From Prauserella muralis (GTDB lineage: Bacteria > Actinomycetota > Actinomycetes > Mycobacteriales > Pseudonocardiaceae), in NCBI RefSeq assembly GCF_003202285.1, contig NZ_MASW01000001.1:1426001-1490000 (forward strand): 64,000 nucleotides of DNA, read 5' to 3'. Below are positions 53,497 to 63,202 of this stretch, piece after piece; the first letter of the stretch is position 1; each line of letters opens with the position of its first letter. The notes beneath the pieces are model-generated. The model saw only the letters and a list, made by a program, of their open reading frames with translations. It ran no database searches and had not been told where the DNA came from. A program made the translations under genes and the position numbers.

Positions 53497-54733
53497 CGGC
53501 CTGCCTTCCCTTCCCGAGACCGGGTGGCGTGGTCGCGGGCGGGGCCGCGAGCAGCGCCGCCGCCACCACGAAGTGCAGGAGGTACCCGGTGACGTCACCG
53601 AGGCCCACCTGCGTGTACGACGCGATCATCAGGTAGACGATGAGGAAGATCGCGCAGGCGCGCTGGGGCGAGGGCGCCCGCGTGAACGCGGCGAAGAACA
53701 GCGTCAGCATCATCAGCGCGACGATCGTGACCCCCACGAGCCCCTGCTCGTGGTAGACGGCCAGCCACGTGCTGTCGATCGGCAGCCCGCCGAACGACTT
53801 GTCGGTGAGCCCCACACCGAGCAGCTGTTCCCGCAGCGAGCGATCCTCGGCGAGCAGCTTGTCCCACACGTACTGCCTGCCGGTGAGGTTGGACAGCGCA
53901 TCGGCGTCCTGTCCGCGCTGGAACCACGTGGTGAGCGCGGTGGAGAAGGCGATGGCGAGCACGGCACCGGCCGCCGTGATGGCGCCGACCGCCTTGCGGG
54001 CCCTGGCGTTGGTGAGCGCGAGGCTCAGCCCCGCCACCGGCACGGCGGCGAGCAGGCCGACGGTGGCGGTGCGGGTGTGCGTCAACAGCAGCAGCACCAT
54101 CGCGGGAACGACGACGAAGAACGCGCTGCGCCCGCTGCATGAGCGCGACAGCCACAGCACGACGGCCAGCCCGGCCACCACGGCGGCGTAGTCGGCCACC
54201 TGCGTGGCGGTGATCGGCCACACCACGCCGACGAGACGACCGTCGAAGTCGGCGGGCATCGCGGTGCCCGGCGCGATCACCAGCCCCAGTGCCACGAGCG
54301 CGAGCACGCCGGCGAGCGCCCGGATGTGGTGGCGGACGAGGTCCATCCCGGTGCCCCACCAGCGCGTCAGCAGCCACAGCGTCGCCACGAAGACGGTGAG
54401 CCGCGCGCAGCGGAACAACGCGCCCAGCCCCGACTCCAGGAACAGGCTCGACACCACGCTGACCACCAGCAGCGCCGTGAGCAGGAGCAGGAACACGCTC
54501 GGCCGGAACCGCAGCCTGCGGTTGAGCGCCAGCGCCAGCACGAACGCCACGCACAGCGAACCCATCGTGATGAGCTGCAGCAGCTGCCGGGGAATCGGCA
54601 CGATCGTCTCGACGCCGAGCGAGCCGAGAGTGTTGACCACGAGCAGCGCCCACACCAGGCCGACCAGCCGGGACGTGCCCCGCTGGTCCTCCCGCCCTGC
54701 CACCGGGCCGGTTCTGGTCTCGGTCGCCGTCAT
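53456..54733 (-). CDS. O-antigen polymerase/ligase-like membrane protein
   Basis: 425 residues with about 11-12 hydrophobic helices and one large extracytoplasmic loop (TTWFQRGQDADALSNLTGRQ, then DSTWLAVYHEQGLVGV), the layout of Wzy/WaaL proteins. It would polymerise or attach lipid-linked glycan units. Overlaps the beta-helix gene at its 3' end. It is divergent from the GT2 gene across 154 nt containing a nested palindrome. Confidence 0.8.
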   Translation of the reverse strand: MTATETRTGPVAGREDQRGTSRLVGLVWALLVVNTLGSLGVETIVPIPRQLLQLITMGSLCVAFVLALALNRRLRFRPSVFLLLLTALLVVSVVSSLFLESGLGALFRCARLTVFVATLWLLTRWWGTGMDLVRHHIRALAGVLALVALGLVIAPGTAMPADFDGRLVGVVWPITATQVADYAAVVAGLAVVLWLSRSCSGRSAFFVVVPAMVLLLLTHTRTATVGLLAAVPVAGLSLALTNARARKAVGAITAAGAVLAIAFSTALTTWFQRGQDADALSNLTGRQYVWDKLLAEDRSLREQLLGVGLTDKSFGGLPIDSTWLAVYHEQGLVGVTIVALMMLTLFFAAFTRAPSPQRACAIFLIVYLMIASYTQVGLGDVTGYLLHFVVAAALLAAPPATTPPGLGKGRQADGLSANPRRAGLA

Positions 54734-54760
54734 CGCATGGCCGCCTTCCCGCCTGCAGGG

Positions 54761-54831
54761 AGAGTCGGTGCGGCGCGGCGCGCGTTACAGCGCGCCTGGC
54801 CTGTAACGACGGCTGCCACGCGACCGACTCT
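54761..54831. promoter_or_regulatory. Nested inverted repeat between divergent glycan genes
   Basis: Two perfect inverted repeats share one centre: outer arms AGAGTCGGT (54761-54769) and ACCGACTCT (54823-54831), inner arms CGTTACAG (54783-54790) and CTGTAACG (54801-54808). The concentric layout within the 154-nt gap between the polymerase and GT2 genes suggests an operator for both or a cruciform/RNA hairpin. No matching regulator gene is in the window. Confidence 0.6.
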
Positions 54832-54887
54832 GCCCATGACATCGCGCAGCGATCCGCCCTCGGCCGTCCACGAAGGGATCAACCACC

Positions 54888-55832
54888 GTGAATGCTGTTC
54901 CCCGGCTGAGTATCGGTCTGCCCATCTACAACGGGGAGCGCTACCTCGCCGAGTCACTGGACGCCCTCCTCGGCCAGACCTACGGCGACTACGAGCTGAT
55001 CATCTCCGACAACGCCTCCACCGACGGCACCGAGGACATCTGCCGCGACTACGCCGCGCGGGACGACCGCATCCGCTACTGGCGCCAGCCGCGCAACATC
55101 GGCGCGTGCCCGAACCACAACTTCACGGTTCACCAGGCGCGGGGCGAGCTGTTCAAGTGGGCATCCCACGACGATCTCTACGGCAGGGACCTGCTGCGCC
55201 GCTGCGTCGAGGCGCTCGACGAGCAGCCGGACGTGGTCCTCGCGCACTCGTGGAAGGCGCTGATCGACGGCGACGGCACCGTCACCCAGCCCGTCGAGTA
55301 CACGATGGCCACCGACTCGCCGCACGCGCCGGACCGTTTCCGCGCGCTGCTGTTCGGCGTCGGCGGCGACGACTTCTACGGCGTGATCCGCACCGACGTG
55401 CTGCGCAGGACCCCGCTCAACGACAGCTACCACCACTCCGACCGCACGATCATGGCCGAGCTGGGCCTGCTCGGCCGTTTCCACCAGGTGCCGGAGTTGC
55501 TGTACTTCCGCCGGGACCACCCGGACCGCGCCGAACGCGCGAGGCCGACCATCCGCGCCCGGTGCGCGAACATGGACCCCCGGCGCGCCGACCCGCTGCG
55601 GCATCCGACCGTGCGGCTGCTCGGCGAGTACGTGTGGGGTTTCGTCTCCGCGCTGCACCGTGCGCCGCTGACGTGGGCCGAGCGCGCCGAGTGCTACCGG
55701 CACCTCGCGTCGTGGATGGCGAGCAGGGCCCGGCCGGGCTCGGGCGAGCGCGCGGAGGACCGGGAGCCGGCCGCGCTCGCCGAGCCGATCACCGTCGCGA
55801 CGATCGTGGCGGGCCAGGAGAACCGGGCCTGA
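54888..55832 (+). CDS. Family 2 glycosyltransferase
   Basis: 314 residues. LSIGLPIYNGERYLAESL is the GT2 N-terminal strand, ELIISDNASTDGTEDIC the nucleotide-sugar site and FKWASHDDLYGRDLL the DxD-type metal segment (HDD). A cytosolic inverting transferase that builds the repeat unit on a lipid carrier. Single plus-strand gene among minus-strand glycan genes; converges on the GT4 gene with a 17-nt gap. Confidence 0.9.
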   Translation: MNAVPRLSIGLPIYNGERYLAESLDALLGQTYGDYELIISDNASTDGTEDICRDYAARDDRIRYWRQPRNIGACPNHNFTVHQARGELFKWASHDDLYGRDLLRRCVEALDEQPDVVLAHSWKALIDGDGTVTQPVEYTMATDSPHAPDRFRALLFGVGGDDFYGVIRTDVLRRTPLNDSYHHSDRTIMAELGLLGRFHQVPELLYFRRDHPDRAERARPTIRARCANMDPRRADPLRHPTVRLLGEYVWGFVSALHRAPLTWAERAECYRHLASWMASRARPGSGERAEDREPAALAEPITVATIVAGQENRA

Positions 55833-55849
55833 ACCACCCTGCCCGCCGG

Positions 55850-57052
55850 TCATACCGGCTCGCAGGATGCCGGGGCGGCGATGGCCGCGCGGTACCCGGC
55901 CAGCAGCGCGCGCAGCCCGGCCGCCGGGTCGAAGTCCTGCTCGTAACGGGCGCGCCCCGCCGTGCCCATGCGCGCGTTGTCCCGCAGGTCGGCCACGATC
56001 CGGCGCACGCACGCGGCCAGTGACTCCGCGTCGCCGGGCCGGTGCAGCAGCCCGGTGACACCGTCGTCGACGAGTTCCGGGAACGCGCCGTGGCCGGAGG
56101 CGACCACGGGCACCCCGGCGGCCATCGCCTCCACCACCACGAGCCCGAAGCCCTCCAGCCATTCCGACGGCGCGACGAGCGCCGCGGCCCGCGCGGTGAG
56201 CTCGGCGCAGCCGTCCCGGTCGCGCAGGCCGAGGAACCGCACGTCGCCGCGGCCGCGCGCCCACGCGACCACCTCGGTCTCCAGCGGGCCGCTGCCCGCG
56301 ACCACCAGCGGAAGGCCGGTACCGCCCCGTGCGTGCAGCAGGTCCCACGCGGCCATCAGCAGCCGCACGCCCTTCTCCTCGGTCAACCGTCCGATGTAGA
56401 GGATGTGCTCGCCGGCTCCGTCGCGCCGCCGCCCCGGCTCGGGGACGAAGTTGTGCTTGACCGCGAGCCGGTCGGCGGGCATGCCGGCCTGCACGAGCAG
56501 CAGGCGCTGCGCGGCGGAGATGCAGAAGAACCGCGCGATGCCGGTGTCGTTCCGCCGCCGGTTCGCCACGAGGCTCACGGCCAGCGGCAGTGTGGCCAGC
56601 GGCGAACCGCGGTAGCAGCCGTGCCGCACGGCGGGCAGCGGCCCGGCGTCCGCGCAGTCGGTGCAGATGCGGCCGTCGCGGTAGAACGTGCCCGGCGCGC
56701 ACACCGCCTGGTAGTTGTGCAGGGTCGCCACGGCGGGCACGCCCGCGTCGGCGCACGCGGCCACCACGGACGGGCTCAGCAGCGGGAACGTGCTGTGGAT
56801 GTGCACGACGTCCGGCCTGCGGGCCCGCAGCAGGGCCGCCAGTTCCCGGCGCGCCACCGGGTTCCACGGCACGAGCAGCGGCACGGCGGCCTTGCGCGGC
56901 AGCGGCATCGCGGCGATGTCGTCGCTGCGCCGCTCGAACAGCTCCACGTCGTGCCCCGCCGAGGCGAGCAGCGCGGTCTCCTGGTCGACCACGCGGTCCT
57001 CGCCACTCGGATGCTCCGAGCGGTACCGGTTGTGCACCACCACCACGCGCAT
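55850..57052 (-). CDS. Family 4 glycosyltransferase
   Basis: 400 residues in two Rossmann-like halves (GT-B). HSTFPLLSPSV and the Cys-containing loop near residue 110-140 are in the acceptor half; HILYIGRLTEEKGVRLLMAAW and EWLEGFGLVVVEAMAAGVPVV (in part: EGFGLVVVEAMAAG) hold the retaining GT4 donor site with the E-x7-E motif. ATG at 57052 was chosen; a GTG at 57064 overlapping the previous stop (GTGA) is an alternative. Confidence 0.9.
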   Translation of the reverse strand: MRVVVVHNRYRSEHPSGEDRVVDQETALLASAGHDVELFERRSDDIAAMPLPRKAAVPLLVPWNPVARRELAALLRARRPDVVHIHSTFPLLSPSVVAACADAGVPAVATLHNYQAVCAPGTFYRDGRICTDCADAGPLPAVRHGCYRGSPLATLPLAVSLVANRRRNDTGIARFFCISAAQRLLLVQAGMPADRLAVKHNFVPEPGRRRDGAGEHILYIGRLTEEKGVRLLMAAWDLLHARGGTGLPLVVAGSGPLETEVVAWARGRGDVRFLGLRDRDGCAELTARAAALVAPSEWLEGFGLVVVEAMAAGVPVVASGHGAFPELVDDGVTGLLHRPGDAESLAACVRRIVADLRDNARMGTAGRARYEQDFDPAAGLRALLAGYRAAIAAPASCEPV

Positions 57053-57060
57053 GACCGCGT

Positions 57061-59055
57061 TCACCACCCGGTGACGCCGAAGCGCAGCGTGGTCGCGAAC
57101 GTGGTGACGCCCGGTTCGGTACTGCCGGCGCCGGCGAGGGTGGTCGCGGGCTCGCGCACCCCGAACGACGGCGAGTACCAGCCAAGGGGCGGATTCTGCT
57201 CGCCCCGGTGCGCGCTCCACGCGAGCGTGTCCGGCAGCGTGAGCAGTGCGACCCGGTCCTGGCCGTCCCGGGTCCAGCGCAGCAGCGCGCGGTGGCCGTC
57301 GAGCTCGGCGGTGATGGACGGCCCGAGGTGGAACGACAGCACGCACGCGTGCCGCTGCGGGCTCAGTACCTCGTCCAGTAGCCGCAGCTCACCGGCGGGC
57401 CCGTCGAGGTCGGCCGAGCGGCGGTGCGTCACCGGGCGGCCGCGGCGGCTGTAGCCGTCGTGGTCGGCCCGCCACCGCGACACGCCGTCGGGCCGGGCGT
57501 GCGCGACGAGCACGCGACTGCGCGCGTGCCGCGTCCACAGGAACGGCCCGCCCGAGGTGGACTGGTCCTCGCCGTCCAGCTCCAGCGTGTTGTGCCCGCG
57601 GGTGGAGCGGAAGTAGGCGCGCCAGCGCGGTTCGCCGTGGTAGCAGTAGGTTCCCGGGTCGGCGAGGACGTCAACGCCGTCGTGGCGCACCTCCACGGAG
57701 AGCGCGTCGGCGTGGGCGTGGGCGGCGATGGAGAGGAAGCCGTGCGGCCCGCCGTCGCAGCGGCACCAGATCTCGCCGGAGGCGTCCCGCAGGATGGTCA
57801 GCCCCGCGTCGGCCAGGTGCGCGCGCCTGCGTGCGGGCCGGGTCACCGGGAGCCGTTTCGGCCGGATCAACTCCGCGAGCAGCAAGGTGCGCACGTCGCC
57901 GGAGCCGGCCGCGGTGGTGTCCGGCCACCAGTCCAGCCGTCCGAACAGGACTCCGCCCGTGGCGAGCAGGGAGGCCCAGCGGTCGGTGCCCTCGCCGTCG
58001 AGGACGAGCCCGTGCCCGTCGTCGGCGTCGCCCTGCCGTGGCGGGCGCACCTGGTTGTCCACAATGGCCGCGAGCGCGTCGGTCATGCGCAGCAGCGTCT
58101 GCCACGTCGACGACGGCAGCGGCACGTCCGCGGCCTCGGCTTCGGCCGCCGCCGCGAGCCCCAGCTCCAGCACAAGGCCGTGGTACTCGGTGGCCAGCTC
58201 CCGGTTCAGGCCGGAGCCGAAAGTGTTGGCGCGCAGCTGCTCGTCCAGTGAGCGCAGCGCGGTGGCCCGCCAGCGGGCCGACTCGGCGAACCACGGGAAG
58301 GCGCAGGAGGCGGCCAGCTGCCCGGACAGTTCGGCGATGACGTGGTTGTTGGCCGAGGAGCCCCGGCTCGGCAGGGCCGCCAGCCACCGCTGGTGGAACC
58401 GGATCTGGTGCAGTGCCTCCGGGTTGTCCTCGAACAGCCCCGGCGCGCCGGCCCAGCCGTCGAGCAACCTGCGCACCCACACCCACGACAGCAGCCGGAT
58501 GCCCAGCTCGATGCCGCTGACCCAGTGCACGCCACGCAGCGGTGGGTTGGCCGCCCACCAGGACTTCAGGTGCTCGGCGACGCGGTGGGCGTAGCGGTCG
58601 TCGCCGGTCAGCGCGTACGCCGCCGCGAGCACGGTGAGGTGCTGGTGCCGGGAGGGCTCCCAGATCTGCTTGATGTCCCCGACCGCGGTCTCGTCCCGGT
58701 ACGGGATGTCGAACGTGTAGGCGTCGGCGGGTGCCCGCCGCCCGGTGCGCGGGTCGAACGCCCAGTCCGGGTGGACCAGGTCCCCGCGGGCCACGCCGAA
58801 GTACTCGGCGTTGCCGTCGAGCAGCCGGTCGGCGCTCGCCAGCAGGCGTCGCCCTGCGCCGTCGTCCACCCCGTCGAGGGCCCCCTCGGCCAGCGTGGCG
58901 CGGAACTCCCTGGCGGGCAGCCACGGCGTGCCCCGCTGCGGCCCGGCCACCGCCCGCCAGCGACGCTTCCGCACCGTGTCCCGCGCCCGGCCTGCCACCT
59001 CGCGGGGTCCCATCCGGGACAGCCTCCGCAGGTACCAGCCGACACCCATGTTCAT
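57061..59055 (-). CDS. Heparinase II/III family protein
   Basis: 664 residues. An N-terminal alpha/alpha-toroid domain (EPSRHQHLTVLAAAYALTGD, HWVSGIELGIRLLSW) is followed by a beta-sandwich domain with the family motifs AAHAHADALSVEV and DPGTYCYHGEPRWRAYFRST-type sequence then GHNTLELDGEDQS (in part). Related proteins cleave or edit acidic polysaccharides; no signal peptide is visible, so the site of action is unclear. ATGA overlap with the oxidoreductase gene. Confidence 0.87.
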   Translation of the reverse strand: MNMGVGWYLRRLSRMGPREVAGRARDTVRKRRWRAVAGPQRGTPWLPAREFRATLAEGALDGVDDGAGRRLLASADRLLDGNAEYFGVARGDLVHPDWAFDPRTGRRAPADAYTFDIPYRDETAVGDIKQIWEPSRHQHLTVLAAAYALTGDDRYAHRVAEHLKSWWAANPPLRGVHWVSGIELGIRLLSWVWVRRLLDGWAGAPGLFEDNPEALHQIRFHQRWLAALPSRGSSANNHVIAELSGQLAASCAFPWFAESARWRATALRSLDEQLRANTFGSGLNRELATEYHGLVLELGLAAAAEAEAADVPLPSSTWQTLLRMTDALAAIVDNQVRPPRQGDADDGHGLVLDGEGTDRWASLLATGGVLFGRLDWWPDTTAAGSGDVRTLLLAELIRPKRLPVTRPARRRAHLADAGLTILRDASGEIWCRCDGGPHGFLSIAAHAHADALSVEVRHDGVDVLADPGTYCYHGEPRWRAYFRSTRGHNTLELDGEDQSTSGGPFLWTRHARSRVLVAHARPDGVSRWRADHDGYSRRGRPVTHRRSADLDGPAGELRLLDEVLSPQRHACVLSFHLGPSITAELDGHRALLRWTRDGQDRVALLTLPDTLAWSAHRGEQNPPLGWYSPSFGVREPATTLAGAGSTEPGVTTFATTLRFGVTGW

Positions 59056-61244
59056 CGCAGCGTCCCCGCGGCGGCCGGGCTCTTGACCTCCAGCCGCACC
59101 GGGGCGCCCGTGCCGAGGCTGGTCCGCACCGCGAGCGTGGCCAGCGTGGTGGCCGCCAGCGACGTCACCGGCACCGGCATCGGCCCGCCGGTGCGCACGG
59201 CGGTGACGAACGCGTCCAGCTCGGCGGCCTGCCCCTTGTCGCGGCCGGTCGGCACGCGGGGGCTGGTGTGCTTCCTGCGGGCGTACAGCGACGCGCGCTG
59301 GAAGTCGTCGAACCGCAGCACCTTGCCGTCGGCGACCAGATCCAGGGTCTCCTTCGGGAACTGCGCCGAGCCGCTGGTGACGTAGCTGATGGCCGCGGTG
59401 GAGCCGTCGGCGTAGCGCAGCAGTACCTGCAGGTCCGACTGGCCGGGCGTCGAGGACGCGTAGACCGACACGGGGTCGGCGGCGAGCAGCCAGCTGACGG
59501 TGTCGACGAAGTGGCCGCCCTCGCCCTCGAACCGGGTGCCCTCGGTGCCGGACCGGTTGTACCAGCTGCCGTCGTCGAGCCTGCCCGCGTTGACCAGGTA
59601 GCGCACCGACGCGGGGCCGATCCGCCGCCCGAATCGGCCCTTGGCCTGGCGCAGCAGCGGGGCGAAGCGCCGGTTGAAACCGACCTGCAGCCGGTCGTTG
59701 CCCGACTCCTCGATGGCCGCCAGCACGGTGTCCAGTTCGGACTCGGAGAGGGCGAGCGGCTTTTCCACGAACACCGCCTTGCCCGCGAGCAGGGCGCGCC
59801 GGGTCAGCGCCGCGTGTGAGCTGTGCCGGGTCACCACGAACACCGCGTCGATCGCCGGGTCGGCGAGCAGCGCCTCGGTGTCGGTGGACGCCTGCGCGAA
59901 GCCGAACTTGCGCTGCGCGTTCGCCCCGGACAGCGCCGAGGTGGTGACCACGTGACGCAGCTCGACGTCGTCGCGCTCGGCCAGGTGCGGCAGCAGCATC
60001 GACGACGCGTAGTTGCCGGCGCCGACGAACCCGAGCCGCACGCGGCCGGACACCGGGCTGGTGCGCGCCGCGACCCCGCGGACCGTGGCGGCCGCGACGG
60101 CGGCCGGGGGCTCGGTCGCGGCGTCCGGGTAGCGGAACAGCACCGCGACGGCCTTCAGCTCCCCCTCACCCAGCCGCCGGTAGGTCTCGACGGCGTCGGT
60201 GAAGTCGGCGATGTGCGAGACCAGCGGCTCCACGTCGACGCGGCCCCTGCCGAGCAGGTCCACGAAGCACTCCAGGTTGCGCCGCTCGGTCCAGCGCACG
60301 TAGCCGATGGGGTAGTCGCGGCCCTCGAGCTCGTACTCGGGGTCGTAGCGACCGGGCCCGTACGAGCGGGAGAACCGGACGTCCAGCTCCTTCTCGTAGT
60401 AGGCGTTCCACGGCAGGTTGAGGCTGCACTTGCCGATGTCGATCACGCGTCCCCGGTCGCGGCTGAGCCGCGCGGCCAGCTCCACCGGCTCGTTGCTGCC
60501 GCCGCCGGCGGCCAGGTACACCTGGTCGACGCCGTGGCCCGCCGTCAGCTCGCCCACGGCCGTGTCCACCACGCCGGAGCCGGGGTCGCCGCACACCAGC
60601 GCGCCGAGCCGTTCCGCCAGGGCACACCGGTCCGGGTCGGGGTCCACACCGAGCACCCGCACCCCGGAGGCCACGAGCAGCTGCACCACCAGCTGCCCGA
60701 TGAGACCGAGGCCGATGACCAGCGCCACGTCGCCGAGCTGCGGTTCACCCCGCCGCACCCCCTGCAGGGCGATGGAGCCGACCGTGCCGAACGCCGCGTG
60801 CCGCGGCGCCACGCCGTCGGGCACCCGGCAGTACAGGTTGCGCGGCACCCAGTTCAGCTCCGAGTGCAGCGCGTGCTCGTTGCCCGCGCAGGCCACCAGA
60901 TCGCCGACGGCGACGTCGTCGACACCCTCGCCGACCTCCTCCACCACGCCGCACAGCGAGTAGCCCAGCGGCGTGTAGGAGTCGAGCTTGCTGGTCACCT
61001 TGCGGTAGGTCGCCGCCACGCCGTTGGTGGCGACGCTCTGCATCACCTTGGCCACCTGGTCGGGCCTTGCCTTGGCCTTGCCGAGCAGCGACAGGCTCGC
61101 CTCGGAGACCTTCATCATCTCCGTGCCGGTGGAGATGAGCGAGAACGCCGTCCGCACCAGCACGCCGCCCGGCTTGCAGGCCGGGACGGGCACGTCCAGC
61201 AGGGCCAGCTCGCCGCTCTTGTAGTTCTGCACGACTTGCTTCAC
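59052..61244 (-). CDS. Two-domain oxidoreductase (zinc-ADH-like plus Gfo/Idh/MocA)
   Basis: 730 residues. Residues ~1-350 are medium-chain alcohol-dehydrogenase-like (LGYSLCGVVEEVGEGVDDV; cofactor loop VIGLGLIGQLVVQLL); residues ~395-720 are Gfo/Idh/MocA-like (GFVGAGNYASSMLLPHL; VEKPLALSESELD with the catalytic-region Lys). This fusion commonly sits beside heparinase II/III-family genes in exopolysaccharide loci and probably oxidises or isomerises a nucleotide-linked sugar. ATGA overlaps with asnB upstream and the heparinase-like gene downstream. Confidence 0.88.
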   Translation of the reverse strand: MKQVVQNYKSGELALLDVPVPACKPGGVLVRTAFSLISTGTEMMKVSEASLSLLGKAKARPDQVAKVMQSVATNGVAATYRKVTSKLDSYTPLGYSLCGVVEEVGEGVDDVAVGDLVACAGNEHALHSELNWVPRNLYCRVPDGVAPRHAAFGTVGSIALQGVRRGEPQLGDVALVIGLGLIGQLVVQLLVASGVRVLGVDPDPDRCALAERLGALVCGDPGSGVVDTAVGELTAGHGVDQVYLAAGGGSNEPVELAARLSRDRGRVIDIGKCSLNLPWNAYYEKELDVRFSRSYGPGRYDPEYELEGRDYPIGYVRWTERRNLECFVDLLGRGRVDVEPLVSHIADFTDAVETYRRLGEGELKAVAVLFRYPDAATEPPAAVAAATVRGVAARTSPVSGRVRLGFVGAGNYASSMLLPHLAERDDVELRHVVTTSALSGANAQRKFGFAQASTDTEALLADPAIDAVFVVTRHSSHAALTRRALLAGKAVFVEKPLALSESELDTVLAAIEESGNDRLQVGFNRRFAPLLRQAKGRFGRRIGPASVRYLVNAGRLDDGSWYNRSGTEGTRFEGEGGHFVDTVSWLLAADPVSVYASSTPGQSDLQVLLRYADGSTAAISYVTSGSAQFPKETLDLVADGKVLRFDDFQRASLYARRKHTSPRVPTGRDKGQAAELDAFVTAVRTGGPMPVPVTSLAATTLATLAVRTSLGTGAPVRLEVKSPAAAGTLR

Positions 61245-63157
61245 GACGCTCCTTGGGTTGCGCTGCGGTACCAGTACTCGAGGGTCAGGACATGCCAGAG
61301 GTGTTTGGAGCGGTCCTGCCTGCCGGAGGCGTCCTCGTCGACGAGCCGCTGCAACGCCTCCCGGCGCAGGAACCCGGAGCGCACCAGCTCGCCGTCGTTG
61401 ACGACCTCGCGCACCAGCGGCGCGAGGTCACGGCTCATCCAGGCCCGCAGCGGCGCGCTGAACAGTCCCTTGGGCCGGTACACGATCTCCGGGGGCAGCA
61501 CCCGCTCGGCGGCCTGCTTGAGCACCGCCTTGCCCTGCCTGCCCGCGATCTTGCGGCTGCCGGGGAAGCTGAACGCGGCCCTGACCACCTCGACGTCGAC
61601 GAAGGGCACTCGCACCTCGGTGGAGGCGGCCATGCTGGAGCGGTCGGTGTAGGCGAGGTTGAGCCCGGGCAGGAACAGCCGCGCATCGGCAAGGCACATG
61701 CGGTTGACGAAGTCGGTCAGTGTGTTGTCGTGGTAGGTGTCGGCGTGCTCGGTGAGCACGTCGTCCACAGTGGAGGCGAGGTCCGGGTTGAGGAGTCCGG
61801 CGAGCTCGTCGTGGTCGTACATGGTGTAGCTGCGCCGGAACGCCGTCTCCTCCGGCAGCTCGGCGAAGGAGAGGAAACGCTTGGCGAAGCGCACCGACCG
61901 GTAGCCGCGGCGGGCCGTGGCCACGGGCAGCGCGTCCACGGCGGCGCGCACCGGCCGCCGCAGGACGCCGGGGATGCGCTGGTAACGCAGGCCGATGAGG
62001 TTGGCCAGGTGCTTGCGGTAGCCGGCGAACAGCTCGTCGGCGCCCATCCCGGACAGCATCACCTTCACCCCGGCCTCGCGGGCGGCCGAGCAGATGAGGA
62101 ACGTGTTGATGGCGGCGGGGTCGCCGATCGGCTCGTCGAGGTGGTAGGTCATGCGTGGCAGCAGTTCCTGCACCTGCGGCGCGATCTCGATCTCGTGCAG
62201 CCGCACGCCGAAGCGCCGCGCCACCTGCCGCGCGTAGCGCAGGTCGTCGGGCATCGCCTCGAACTTCGCGTCCTCGGCGCGGAAGCCGATGGTGTAGGCG
62301 GAGATGCCGGGCTGGTGCCGGGCGGCGAGCGCGGTGAGGTAGCTGGAGTCGAGTCCGCCGGAGAGGAACGTCGCCACGGGCACGTCGGCGAGCAGGTGCT
62401 TGCGCGTGGACTCCTCGACGACGGCGTGCAGGTCCGGCCGGCGCGCCGGGTCCCGCGCGATCGCCTCGCCCTCGGCGGCCACCTCGGCCAGCGAGAAGAA
62501 CCGCCCCGCCTCGCTGCGCCCGTCGGGCCGCAGCCGCAGCCACGTGCCGGGCGGCAGCTTCTCGGCCTCGCGGAACGCGCACCGGCCGTCGGGCACCCAG
62601 TAGTACAGCAGCGACGCGACGAGTGCGGCCTCGTCGATGCGGAGGGTGTCGCCCAGCTCACCGGCCAGTGCCTTGAGTTCGGAGGCGAACACCACGCCGC
62701 CGCCGCGCCGCACCAGGAACAGCGGTTTGATGCCGAGCTGGTCGCGGGCCAGGGTCAGCTCGCCGGTGCGCTCGTCGAACACGGCGAAGGCGAACATGCC
62801 GCGCAGCCGGGGCAGGCAGCCGGTACCCCAGCGCCGGAACGCCCGCAGCAGCACCTCGGTGTCGGACGTGCCCCGGAACCGCACGCCCGCGCTCTCCAGT
62901 TCCGCGCGCAGCTCGGGAGCGTTGTAGAGCTCGCCGTTGTAGGTCAGGGCGAGCCCGTCGGCGACCATCGGCTGCGCGCCGGTCTCGGACAGGTCGATGA
63001 TCGACAGCCTGCGGTGTCCGAGGTGGACCTCACCGGCCCCGGCGGCGTGCCGGTACTGACCGGAGCCGTCCGGGCCCCGGTGGGCGAGCGTCTTGGTGAG
63101 GCGCTCGGTGAGCGGCCCGCCGTCCGGCCAGAGATACGTGCCTGCGATGCCGCACAT
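61241..63157 (-). CDS. asnB: Glutamine-hydrolysing asparagine synthetase-like amidotransferase
   Basis: 638 residues with both domains: N-terminal Ntn glutaminase starting MCGIAGTYL with catalytic Cys2 and MFAFAVFDERTGELTLARD, then the synthetase domain with SGGLDSSYLTALAA and MGADELFAGY. Full length, in contrast to the two truncated paralogues of the lasso cluster. Its place in the glycan operon suggests amidation of a sugar acid or another envelope building block rather than (only) asparagine supply. ATGA overlap with the oxidoreductase gene. Confidence 0.88.
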   Translation of the reverse strand: MCGIAGTYLWPDGGPLTERLTKTLAHRGPDGSGQYRHAAGAGEVHLGHRRLSIIDLSETGAQPMVADGLALTYNGELYNAPELRAELESAGVRFRGTSDTEVLLRAFRRWGTGCLPRLRGMFAFAVFDERTGELTLARDQLGIKPLFLVRRGGGVVFASELKALAGELGDTLRIDEAALVASLLYYWVPDGRCAFREAEKLPPGTWLRLRPDGRSEAGRFFSLAEVAAEGEAIARDPARRPDLHAVVEESTRKHLLADVPVATFLSGGLDSSYLTALAARHQPGISAYTIGFRAEDAKFEAMPDDLRYARQVARRFGVRLHEIEIAPQVQELLPRMTYHLDEPIGDPAAINTFLICSAAREAGVKVMLSGMGADELFAGYRKHLANLIGLRYQRIPGVLRRPVRAAVDALPVATARRGYRSVRFAKRFLSFAELPEETAFRRSYTMYDHDELAGLLNPDLASTVDDVLTEHADTYHDNTLTDFVNRMCLADARLFLPGLNLAYTDRSSMAASTEVRVPFVDVEVVRAAFSFPGSRKIAGRQGKAVLKQAAERVLPPEIVYRPKGLFSAPLRAWMSRDLAPLVREVVNDGELVRSGFLRREALQRLVDEDASGRQDRSKHLWHVLTLEYWYRSATQGAS

Positions 63158-63202
63158 GTATGGGGTCCCCTAGTCTCCGGGTCTCGGGCGTGAGCACACG
63201 CG

